NCBI GenBank assembly: GCA_030268105.1
Contig: BSDZ01000086.1
Coordinates: 3,612,501-3,676,500 of the forward strand
Length of the DNA: 64,000 nt
Direction of reading: 5' to 3'
DNA from: Volvox africanus
Lineage: Eukaryota > Chlorophyta > Chlorophyceae > Chlamydomonadales > Volvocaceae
In this document: positions 1 to 11,424 of the stretch, piece by piece
Numbering within the stretch: position 1 is the first letter of the stretch
Layout of the letters: the number at the start of each line of letters is the position of its first letter
Translations under genes and position numbers: made by a program
The notes under the pieces: model-generated
Database searches by the model: none
Seen by the model: only the letters and a program-made list of their open reading frames with translations
Told to the model about the DNA's origin: nothing

Positions 1-833
1 AAAATGGCATGAAATTCTGTAAGCCATCCTGGTCTGGTCACTGACCCTCCCGTGTATCAAAAAAGGAAAACAACTGATAATACATGGTGCGTTAGGCCTG
101 GTGCAAATAATGTTTCTTAAGGCAATAAAATGAGGAAAATAGCTCCTAAGTAGGATAGGCGTCTTGAAGCGGCGACCCATCCGGCTACCAGCGACGTGAC
201 TCTGCCCGCGCGTCGACTTTGTTACCTAGATACATATCTTCAGCACCACTTGAAATATTCGACATCAATCAGTATAAACATCTGCCGAGAACGCTACCTT
301 TACGCGCCGTTCCGACACCAGGCTTTGGGGCAACAGCCAGGCACCGGAACCGGTACCAGGGCCATGGCTTGTGCTCCGTGAGGCTCCATCGCGGCCCCTG
401 TCACGTCCAACATACACTAAGCAGCTCCGCTGCACCTGTGTTTGGTGCGAGTGTCCTGGACAAGCCAAGGGCCGGCAGCGGCCCCCAAGAATCCCACTCG
501 TACGTAACAAAGCGGCCTCCATGATACAGTCAACCTTAGACAGTCAGTGAGGATGACGCAAGACACCGACCAGGCTAAAACGGTTTTCAGTACCTTTTGC
601 GTTGGTTGTAATACAAAACAATGAATAGGCTTGATATGTGAAGTTTACATGTAGAATACCCGTTCAAGTATTGGTATAGTTAAAATGCATGTACATGCGC
701 GTCTGAACCGTACTACCGTAGTCGCCACGAAAGAGAATAGTCCTTGAACCCCAGCCCATGATGTGAAGCTGGCAATTGGTACATCTTTTGGGGACTTGGT
801 AGGTTACTTCATTGCCCCATTAAGAGTGCGGAA
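1..833. other. Left-edge non-coding stretch
   Basis: No exon with coding character and usable splice sites was found on either strand. Open frames here are short and resemble no known family. It probably holds the 5' flank of the gene starting at 834, and possibly the end of a neighbour outside the window. Confidence 0.4.
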
Positions 834-2564
834 ATGCAGCGGTCCGCTGAGATCGTGGGCGTGCTGCATCGCGCCGGCGCTATTCTGGGTGCGCCCAGCG
901 CAGCTCGGAATCTGAGTACGCTGGTGGAGAAGTTCACATTTGGCAGGCAAGTTGTGAGTAGGCAAGAATTATTGGTGCCGTTTCGGGGTGTCGGCAAATC
1001 AGTAATGATTATCTGGACTTTTCTCTTTAATGCAGTCCATTGGATGGTCCAACCAGCAGCCTTGCAAACAGCGTTAAAGTTAGCGCCAAGGGGACTGCCA
1101 AAGGCGTCGATGTGTCAATATCAGCTGGGCCCGGAAGCGTGAAGGCTTCTTACACGCCATCGGACCTGCGGAAGGTGGCTGCTGTACCACTTGTTCTTCA
1201 CGATGTGTCAAGGTCAGCTGCGCTTTCCTAGGTTTGTTGTTTGCGTTGTCAGGATAAAGCAAGCTCGGCCTAACATGGATTAGCCTGTGCTGCTTAAGCG
1301 GTATGCATCAAACGTAGATTATTGAAGAATTGGATGCCTCTGCTGCCTGACCCCTGCAACGCAGGATCTCCACGGCGCACAGTGCTTTCATGAGCTATTT
1401 GCTTTCGCTGACGCATGCACGCTACTCGGTTCTTGCGTCTTGGCCGGATTTCACTAAGGCGGTAGGTATTTAGCCTCATTTAACGAAGCTTGCTCGGGGC
1501 TGTCTGTTCTGTGAATGTTGGCGTGGTTGAATTGATAAGCGCACGTTTTCGTATCTCAGCGCTCGAAGCATCCCCGTTGAGGCTTTGCTTAAGGGGGCCA
1601 TTCCATGTATATGATGTGAAGTGGCTTGTGGCTTGTCGTGGCTACGTCGCGTGTTAGTGTTACGGTATGTCCCTCCTTGATGCCTGCGTGTGTGATCCTT
1701 GTCAGACTTGATCCCAGTCCACAGTGTCCCTGGCACGGGTCCGCTGATAGGTAACGCAGTGATACTATGCATCGAACATTGCCCCTTGCGAATGTGAACC
1801 TCGTCGTGGTACTCGTTGTTTGGTGGCACAGTACGGCAAGGACTACTACTATCGCGCCCATCCGGATGACCTGCGGAAGTTCTACTCCATGGTCGACGAG
1901 TTCCACCGCATGTGGGACGTTGTTACCGAGTTTGGAAGTCTGTCAGGCCTGGCAGGGCAATTGTTGCCAGGTGGGGCTTAAGGCTGGGATCCTGATTTAT
2001 GTGAGAATCGGCTCTTAAATAAAACGGTATGGGAGGAGGTCGGAAGTAAATAACTTGCAGCTCCAAAACTCCATTCCGGTTTGGAATTGCTTATCTAGTC
2101 CCCACTTGATTTGCCAACTGTGCGCAAGCTTATTCCAATGAACAGACGAGATCCTGTCTCGGCAGGCTCTTGTCCGTAAGGGTTTGTGGCACGGAATACG
2201 CCGATGACGTTGGCTGTCAGGGCTCGTCAAGGAGAGTGATTCCATCAGTTGCACAATTCCAACATCTGCACGGCGCTGTCACGCAACCCGCTGCCACCAT
2301 GACCACCTGTACAGCCGTAGGGGCCAGTTGCATGCCCCTGCTTTGGTGAAGAGACCATAAATTATCTCCGGAAAGGGCCAATCTGCGCCGCTGTCGTTAT
2401 CTGTGCCACTCCTTAATCTAACAATGCGAATGCATTGCAACCATGTGTTGAAATTTGGATTCTCAGGCTATCGCGTGCGGCGCCAGAACACCGTGCATCC
2501 CGCCCTGGGCCCAGCGACTGCGGACAGTGCAGTGGTGCAGTTTTTGCTCACCAACGCTAAGTGA
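834..2564 (+). CDS. Orphan 207-residue protein, five exons
   Basis: I do not recognise this family. Five exons join in phase and end at TGA 2562-2564: 834-946, 1036-1212, 1365-1461, 1832-1970 and 2467-2564. The product is about 207 residues. The N-terminus is hydrophobic and Ala-rich with scattered Arg. A Gly/Ser/Val-rich middle is followed by an aromatic, charged segment near residues 132-160 (YYYRAHPDDLRKFYSM, then FHRMWDVVTEFG). There is no obvious membrane span. Intron 1 begins GC (exon ends AG, then GCAAGT). GT donors a few bases downstream would put exon 2 in a frame that hits a stop, so the GC donor is favoured. The start at 834 is the first ATG of the exon, but an upstream exon cannot be excluded. 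The N-terminus could be an organelle targeting peptide; that is inference only. Confidence 0.55.
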
Positions 2565-3827
2565 CAAAGGGAAGGCGCGGCAACAGAGGAGCACCGTTGC
2601 ACAAAACATCCTGATAGGATGTCATCAGGGGCAACGCTGTCAGTTGCCCGGAGTATGCAGTCCATGACTGGAGGGTAGTGCTATCGATCTAGTTTTGGGT
2701 CTTTGAGCTTGAACTGCCAACATCTTGCCATCGGGCTTTACAGCATGGACCCTTCGGACGTGAAAGCAAATCATATTCTGAGATGGGTATTTGTTCGCCC
2801 AAGGAGGTCATCCTCTGGCATCCTTCCTGTAGCTGTCGTTGCGTAATTCCTTTTTTTTTGGACTGATTACTGGGCGCAGACAATGGACGGTTTCAGTGCA
2901 GCATGCGGGTGCCTATGTAAGAGAAGTGAATGTTGATGTGTGGGATAAGGGGGTACATCTCCGTGACCTTTAACCTGGCAGGCCTTACCTTCCCCGGTAT
3001 TTCGGGGCACCCTCAACCGGTCTTGGGGCTTTAGGGTTATAACCCTAAAACCCTAATCAATCAAGATTATCATGGCAGACGTAATTTCAAAACTGCGTTA
3101 ATAGATTATTTTTGTCAACACTAGTTCAGTCGGAATGTGTTTGCTTGACCGCTCTACGTTTACGCACAATCAGCTGGGCAATGCTAATGCTGGACCAGCT
3201 AATGAAGCAATACTTTCCCCCATTGTCCAAACCGCAGCTTCATCTTTAGGCTAAGTGCCTTTTCATTGTACGGCAGGATCACAACACATAGGCTTGCTCA
3301 AGACATGACGAGGGCAATCGGCTTCTCTCTTTCGGATTATTTAAGATGTCATGAAAAATGTAAATATACATATATACACACATATATACATATTTATATT
3401 GATTGAGCAATGCACGCATTCAAATCATGTACCGAGAAATATATTTACACGTCCAACGTTGTGTTTTCATGCACTTCAATTACCGAGGCACATCTGGTGT
3501 AAGGGAGCTTCAGCATACGAATTTGGCACCGTTAGTTTGCCGCTACGAACGATGCTGCTAGGCCAGCGATCCTATCTGCCTCAAAGCAGCGAGATTCGAA
3601 TAGTCCAGGCATGGCACTCTCTGGTAATTGCACTTGGAACCGGCGATTGCCATGGAAATAAAACAATACGACCAATAATCCGCATTGCCTGGTTTTGCCC
3701 GTAGCTTAATAGTCCCACGACAAAATATTACCTAAGCCAAAAGCACAAAGCAGAATCAGTCCCGAGTCAAAGGAGCAATCGCTCCGCTCTCCTCCGGGGG
3801 TGCATTTCGCATCTGCGTGTGATTCTT
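2565..3827. other. Intergenic region between convergent genes
   Basis: This stretch separates the stop of the 834-2564 gene from the stop of the argininosuccinate synthase gene on the other strand, so it should hold both 3' untranslated regions. A TGTAA motif, the usual chlorophyte polyadenylation signal, lies near 2915 on the plus strand. An inverted telomere-like motif sits at 3030-3056. No coding exon was seen. Confidence 0.5.
3030..3056. repeat. Interstitial telomere-like inverted motif
   Basis: TTTAGGG is immediately followed by CCCTAAA and CCCTAA units. Positions 3031-3048 form a perfect 18-bp palindrome (TTAGGGTTATAACCCTAA), so two plant/alga-type telomere units face each other head to head. 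Only one to two units lie on each side. Confidence 0.6.
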
Positions 3828-6800
3828 TCACCCGAGGAGCTTGTAGCGGTTGACGCCCAATGTGCGGAGACGCAGCGCCTGCAGCTTGATGAAGCCGCCC
3901 GCATCGGCCTGGTTGTACAGGCCCTTGTCGTCCTCGAATGAGGCAATGACCTGGTAGCAGCAGGTAACAACCGCATCTGTCAGGAAGCCAACAAACGATT
4001 CTGCAAAGCGTGTGCTACCGGCCAGCTATGAAGCTGCAAAGAGATCTGGCATGAGCTTTGAGCACAAGGTGGGATACACTATGCGCGTCCAAGCTGCCTA
4101 AGGACAGGTTTGGAAGCCATCCAAGCTGACCGAATCAAGCCCGACCGTGACACATTGCTGTACGTCACGGTGTGCCCGGTTTGGTACGGCTGCATCCTGA
4201 GGCATCCATTACATCCATTCCTTGCGGGAAAGCTGAAGGGCCCTTGTGGACGCACATCAAACAGGATGGATATCTGTCCGGATATGCTCAATCATGTAAG
4301 CGTAAGATTTTGCAACCACCGACGGTGCAGAACGCGTAAACACCTACGCACCTTATCGTACAACGAGTAGGGACTCTTGCGACCGCAGACCTGAACGTTG
4401 CCCTTGTATAGCTTCACCCGGACGACACCTGGGCACAAATAAATGCAATAGTGCAGTGAAATTGCGCCTTGGTACTAATGCCGCCGTGAACCCGAAATCA
4501 TGGGGATAGGATTGTAAGGGTTTAGGGATTAGGGTTTTAGGGTAGGGATCCCGGGGATAGTATTGGTATGTGTATCGATACACACATACCAATACTGCCT
4601 CTTCATGTGGTTCAACACTAAGGTTTCTAATCCAACATCTCGCACGCGTTTTAATGTCGTCGATCACAGGAGCGTGGGTGGAGCTTCCTAAAACGACGCG
4701 GCGGTTCAGGGAGTTGAAGGTTGTCCTGCTGCCACACAACGTCACAGCCGTAGTGCACAAGATGCTATCCATCATCATGCACTCCCCGCCGCCAATGCGA
4801 GGCCTATCAGGACGCCTGTGGAGGCAACGCTGACGTGTTGGGGGAACTTTAGGGCAAATCCTTAAGTCCTTACCTGTGCAGAACTCTTGAGTCTTGTCGA
4901 TCAGCGCCTGGAGTGCCTCACGCTCCGGACTGAACCAGAAGCCATTGTAAACCAGCTCGGCGTAGCGGGGCATGAGGTCGTCTTTCATGTGAAGCTCAGC
5001 GCGGTCAAGAGTGATGGACTCAATTGCCCTGATGTGGAGGAGGAAGAAGGCGGTGAATGCATTGAGGATTGCAACGACTCGAAGTTGCTCGGCGACTTGA
5101 TAGACACGAAGTCGCCACCGCGACCCAGTTTCATGGCCGACACAGCACTGACCTGTGTGCGACCTGCAGGATGGTACCACCCGGTGTTTCGTAGACTCCA
5201 CGGCTCTTCATGCCCACGAAGCGCGACTCCACGAGGTCCACGCGGCCGACGCCATTGGCGCCTGCGAGTGATTAGGAGGCGCCCACGGAGAAATCGAAGC
5301 AGCTGATGAAGACGTGATGCTTGAAGTACTGAGAACAATGGCAGCTACTCGGTCTCACAACCGTAAAGAAGTCAAGTGGCAAGTGCTTTTCTTATTATCG
5401 CTTCAAGTTCAGGCACCTGCCTTGGCACACGACTCGCAGTGCATCATGTTCAATATTTGGTACCTGCCTGGAGAGGATCGGCGCCGGATAACATTCCCAG
5501 ATGGATATGAAAGAATGCATGAAGGTGGCCCTAACCGGTAGCACCTCCAACAGCTCCGCGAGGACCTGTCTCATCGTGTCGTGCAACCCTGATATGCTGG
5601 TCTCGTCCCACCCGAGCAACATGTGCCCTAACCGCGTCCATATTTCGCCCTGATCCAAGGCAAGCCAAGCCCTTATCCAGGCAAAGTTTTCACCCTGCTG
5701 CTTTGGCTCACCTCCCAGCTCATTAAGCTTCGTGAGCAGTGTCGCGGGGCTCATGGCCACACCATCAATGGCGACCGGGTTGCCCTTCTCGAAAGCAAGC
5801 TCAATGGTGGTGGGCTGGTCTGGTGCCTGAAGGAGACAGATGGTCATAGCAACCAAGTGAGATACTTATTCCCATTTACCCCTCACACATTGATTCTTAT
5901 CTGCCATTCTTATCCGCCATTTTCAATAGTATATTGACTTTGAGAGGCCATAACCATCGCCGCACTCTTATGCGACCACCGCAATATGATCCTCACCTGC
6001 TCGGGTGAGACGGAGCGAGTAAACATGGACTCTTCCGGAGCGACCCAGGGGTCCTCCAGAGCGTTGCCCTCGTAGCTGATATGCAGCAGGTTGGCGTCCA
6101 TGCTGTACGGTGGCTCACCACGCTTCTTCTGCAGGTGTCATAAAGGGATCGAGCAGCGAGCACGTGCCTTTGTGTGTGTATGGGAGACTGCCACTGCAAA
6201 ATATATTCACTTAAATCCCGGACTGTCACCCCTAGCATTTTCCACATGGGCTCTGATATCTGTGGCCAGGCCCCAAACCGCACAGTTCTGCCCACACTAC
6301 ATTCGCACCTGGGGAACAGGGATGTCGTTCTTTTCAGCGTACTCAATGAGCTTTGTGCGAGATAGCAGGTCCCACTCACGCCAAGGGGCGATCACCTTAA
6401 TGTCGGGCTTAAGCGAGTAGTACCTGGATGTGGAAAAGGGTCAGAGGTTAGGACACTACCCGATGTAGACACGAATATCTGAAGTATTGTGAGATGCCAA
6501 AGGATGGGCACTCAGAACGAAATCGCAATGAAGTTCGGGTTGAGGCGGGATTCTCGTGACAGCCCCTACAGCCATAACCCTACACACCCACACCAGCATC
6601 CTCGGTCAGAACTACCCACACCCATTCATGTCGCCATAGCCTTTGCCTGCACCTTCCTCTCTTGCTTTCCAGAAGAGGCAGACTTACCCGACCTCAAAGC
6701 GGACCTGATCGTTGCCCTTGCCTGTGGCGCCGTGGGAGACAGCATCCGCGCCCACCTCCTTCGCAATCTCGATCTGGCGTTTGGCGATCAAGGGCCGAGC

Positions 6801-7903
6801 AATCGATGTCCCCAGCAAGTACGTCCCCTCGTACAGCGCGTTGGCCCTGCAGAGGCCGAGTACGCGAGAGCCCATGGTCAACCCGAGGAAAGGCGGCAGG
6901 CAACGAACTAACTCCAAGGTGTGCGGGATAGAACCTACTGGCAGGAATCCAAATCTCATTAACGAACATAACTTTCCGAACCCCATGCATATATATCGGC
7001 CGCAGATGATAGCGCAAATGATGGTGCTGATAAAAAAATACTTGAGGTCCCTAGGAGAACCCCAGAAGAGCTTGCAGCATTTAATATCTCGACCCTACCC
7101 ACCGGAACATGGGGAACACGTAGTCGCGCACGAATTCCTCGCGCAGATCGTCAATGAAGATCTGCTTGACACCCATCTTCTCGGCCTTAGCTCGTGCCGG
7201 CTCCAGCTCCTCGCCCTGAACAGACACGCAATGACGGTGAAGTTGTGTCAAAAGCCTACCATCACTGAACACGATCCACATACGAGATTGCATCTCCTCT
7301 CGACCAAATATTACACACCTGGCCTAGGTCAGCCGTAAAGGTGACTACCTCGCAACCGTAAGTGTCCTGGAGCCATTTGAGGATGATCGATGTGTCAAGA
7401 CCGCCTGCGTGAAATACGAGTAATGAAAGTTGACATATAGACTCTTACAAAGTAAGTGACATTCTGACTACGCAAAACTGCAAACACAACTATTCCGTCC
7501 GACAGTCGCCATCACTCACGCAATCAGAGCGAACACGTGCTACGAATATGCAGAACCCATCGCACCCGAATAGGCAAGAACGACCTTCTTTACTTTGCCC
7601 GAAGCAGCAGCCCGGACCGAGACGCAGGCCTTCCGACCGCGCACTGGCCCTGACGCCGGCTTGGCACGCGAGCTCACACAGCGCTGGTTGAGCTTCAGTC
7701 CTGCACATAAAACACCTACAGTTAACCCCTTTAAAGATAATATAAGGGATGGATAATGTATAACACAAGGGCGGCCAGAGGAGGTTAGGGCTCTAGCCTA
7801 AACTCCGGAAGCTTTGCAGACGACCCACACAGCAAAGTCAGATGCTAACCAGCATGTTAATGGTTCACATCGCGATTACGATCCATAAAACCTCACCGAG
7901 CAT
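3828..7903 (-). CDS. ASS: Argininosuccinate synthase, probably plastid-targeted
   Basis: Joins citrulline and aspartate with ATP to make argininosuccinate, the penultimate step of arginine synthesis. Twelve exons close in frame (441 residues): 7897-7903, 7566-7700, 7319-7404, 7103-7215, 6688-6846, 6423-6309, 5997-6128, 5712-5826, 5153-5261, 4874-5028, 4352-4428, 3828-3950. Family landmarks are the ATP-binding loop SGGLDTS (47-53), [14 protein letters not shown] (152-165) and [12 protein letters not shown] (305-316). The C-terminus aligns with plant and animal enzymes (KSPYSLYD, then [14 protein letters not shown]). Residues 1-37 are basic and Ser/Ala-rich with few acidic residues, as in algal chloroplast transit peptides; arginine synthesis is plastidic in green plants. 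Exon 1 supplies only ATGCTCG (M, L and one base) before a GTGAGG donor. It fits the phase of exon 2 exactly but rests on seven bases, so it is the weakest part of the model. Confidence 0.93.
4515..4547. repeat. Telomere-like repeats in ASS intron 10
   Basis: About four degenerate units of TTTAGGG/TTTTAGGG type run in tandem on the plus strand (AAGGGTTTAGGGATTAGGG followed by TTTTAGGG). They lie inside the intron between ASS exons 10 and 11. The TTTTAGGG unit matches the telomere repeat of Chlamydomonas-type algae. Confidence 0.6.
4559..4596. repeat. Perfect inverted repeat, 15-bp arms
   Basis: Arms AGTATTGGTATGTGT (4559-4573) and its exact reverse complement (4582-4596) flank an 8-nt spacer. 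The hairpin lies in ASS intron 10, 12 bp beyond the telomere-like run. No function is apparent. Confidence 0.8.
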
Positions 7904-9882
7904 GATTTAGCAGTCACGTGTACAGTGATCAGGCGGCGAATATATGATAATTAATCCTTCCCCTCTTCAACTAGCACAACGTTAATCACTTGACATCACT
8001 GACCCCTTAACGCAGTCAGAGCATGCTTAATTATGTTTGCGAGACTTGGGGGCCTATGGTACGGCAGCAAACAAAATTGTAGGTCACCCTCTCAGGCATG
8101 CATCAACACAGAATAAGATAGATGATCTGGAAACACAATTACCTATACGACATAGATTGATTCCCTAGCTCCGATCATTTCATCTATATGTACGTTACTG
8201 AGGCATGCGCGCTAAAATAAAAAATGTAACTTTATTTCTTGACACATTGATTACTTATTTTGTTATCCTCAGGCTACGTGGGTCACGTATCACGCAATTT
8301 TCCTTTGGGTTAGTCAATGAAAACAGGATAACCGTCATGAGTAACGACCACGTGTCACCGCGTGTAGGGCATAGTGGTTGCCTGTTTGGCTGCATACGTG
8401 CGCACAGCGCACCAGTCGTTATGAGACTGCAAATGGCTGATGTAATCCTCCATTCATTTTAAGGAAAGTACCAATTGTAATAGTTTTGGCAGAGCAATAG
8501 GATCTGTAGTTCATGGCCTACGTTTGTCCATTTATGCTTGCAGCCGCATAATGGGGAGGAAGGCGGTACTGTTTATGTGAACATGGTAACTTGGACGCTT
8601 ATTTCTGGGAGGTGCAGGCCGAAACGTCGACGGTAAATATGGAGCAAACGCTAGGAGTAATGTCGATATGAGACTATAGGTTAACAGGGGCTCTCGCGAG
8701 AAGTTGGGGTCGACACGGGCCAGTACAGATCTCTTACACTGGCGACGGTCACACGACTTTATGTCACTTGTCTGTCGCTCATGTTCTTTTGCACATTTCG
8801 TAGCACATCGGGCAAGCATTTGTCGCGCGGAGACGTCGACTGCCCTGCCGAATCCCTTGTATGAGCGGCCAAATCCACACGCGAGGCAACTTCTTTGAAG
8901 GATGCATTCTTAGTAATATGCCACACTGGATTCAGCCATCTAAGTACTGTTAAGGGGCGGCGAAGAGACGAAAACTACAACTTAAGCCTTGCTAAGGGCA
9001 AGACGAAGAGGTCGTTCTAGCAACCTTTAGCATCCTGCATCCCATTGCACGTTTTACAGGACTCACCCCTGCATCTTACAAACAGTCGGGGGCACTGACA
9101 GACAGGAGCCCTAGAATGGAGTCCGGCACCATGGACATCCTGCCCCTCTCTGTTGTGTGGTCAGTAGATGGACCGCATACGCAGCAGGCCCCCGTTGGAC
9201 TGGATGCAGCGCGTGCGACATGGGTATAGGCGAAACTGGATTTGGGGTCTCCTATGAAAATATGGTTTACCCAAGCTCCAGGCTCCTCAGTGGTGGCATT
9301 CTAGGGCGCAGTGTAACTGGCCTAGGTTCTGTGAATCTTGTGCCAAAAAATCAGAGAGACCAAATCTGGGAAATTATGGTCATTGCCCATCTGCCAATCC
9401 TCTACACTCGCGGAGGAGACCACCTCAGCGCGTTCACTGCCACCGCAATAGGAGCACGAACTTCTGATACAATATACACACAGTACATCACGAAGGCTGC
9501 ATCTTTGTCTATCACCAAGCGTATGAGTCCGACTTCGAACCTCGACATTGAAGTGCCACTGACACATGCAGCCCCTTGCCACAAAGCCATCACACCGCAT
9601 CCAACATACCAAGCCACATGGGCTTTGTAGTGCTACAGAGTAACGCAACAAAGACGGAAGTGACAAGAATGCCACCAAAGGGAGATGGCTTCTCCAACGC
9701 ACCGAAACATCCAAATCACAGAACAGGCAAAATGGATGTTCGACATGCCCTAGTTTTCTGATTTGGCAGCAAAAACTCAAACCCATGAAGTTTGAGCGTT
9801 CGAACCATATTTGGCCTCACAACTTCAGGCAACACGAAGACCCTGCCACTGCTTCACGATATTCGGTCTGCCTGTCACCTGG
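7904..9882. other. Intergenic region upstream of ASS
   Basis: Lies between the ASS start and the 3' end of the L6 gene on the same strand. It should carry the ASS promoter and the L6 3' untranslated region. No coding exon with usable splice sites was recognised; the longest frame (9157-9630, plus) has no family resemblance. Confidence 0.45.
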
Positions 9883-11197
<1,315 letters not shown>

Positions 11198-11424
11198 TGT
11201 TGTACTCTGTAATTTAGGACTAGAATATTAGGAGTTCGAGCTTAGTTATTTGTGGCTAGCTTACTGCAATCCGTACGGATTTCACCGTCTTCCAATGTTG
11301 CAAAGTTACCGCAATCCCTTTTGTCAAGTACAGTTTTGGAAAGGTTCATTTATCCGCATAGTTGAAAGGCTGGAAAAGACCTGAAGGGTCTCTATTGTGA
11401 AGGTTGATTTTCCCCGCTGTTGGA
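11198..11424. promoter_or_regulatory. Divergent promoter region, RPL6 / PRP3
   Basis: Only 227 bp separate the L6 start codon (minus) from the PRP3 start codon (plus). Both 5' untranslated regions and both promoters must fit here unless upstream non-coding exons exist. I could not identify a convincing TATA box. Promoter role is inferred from gene arrangement only. Confidence 0.5.

Noticed and set aside
4353..5201. 282-codon minus-strand open frame
   Set aside because: It reads through ASS exons 10 and 11 and the introns around them. Only the exon parts match the enzyme family.
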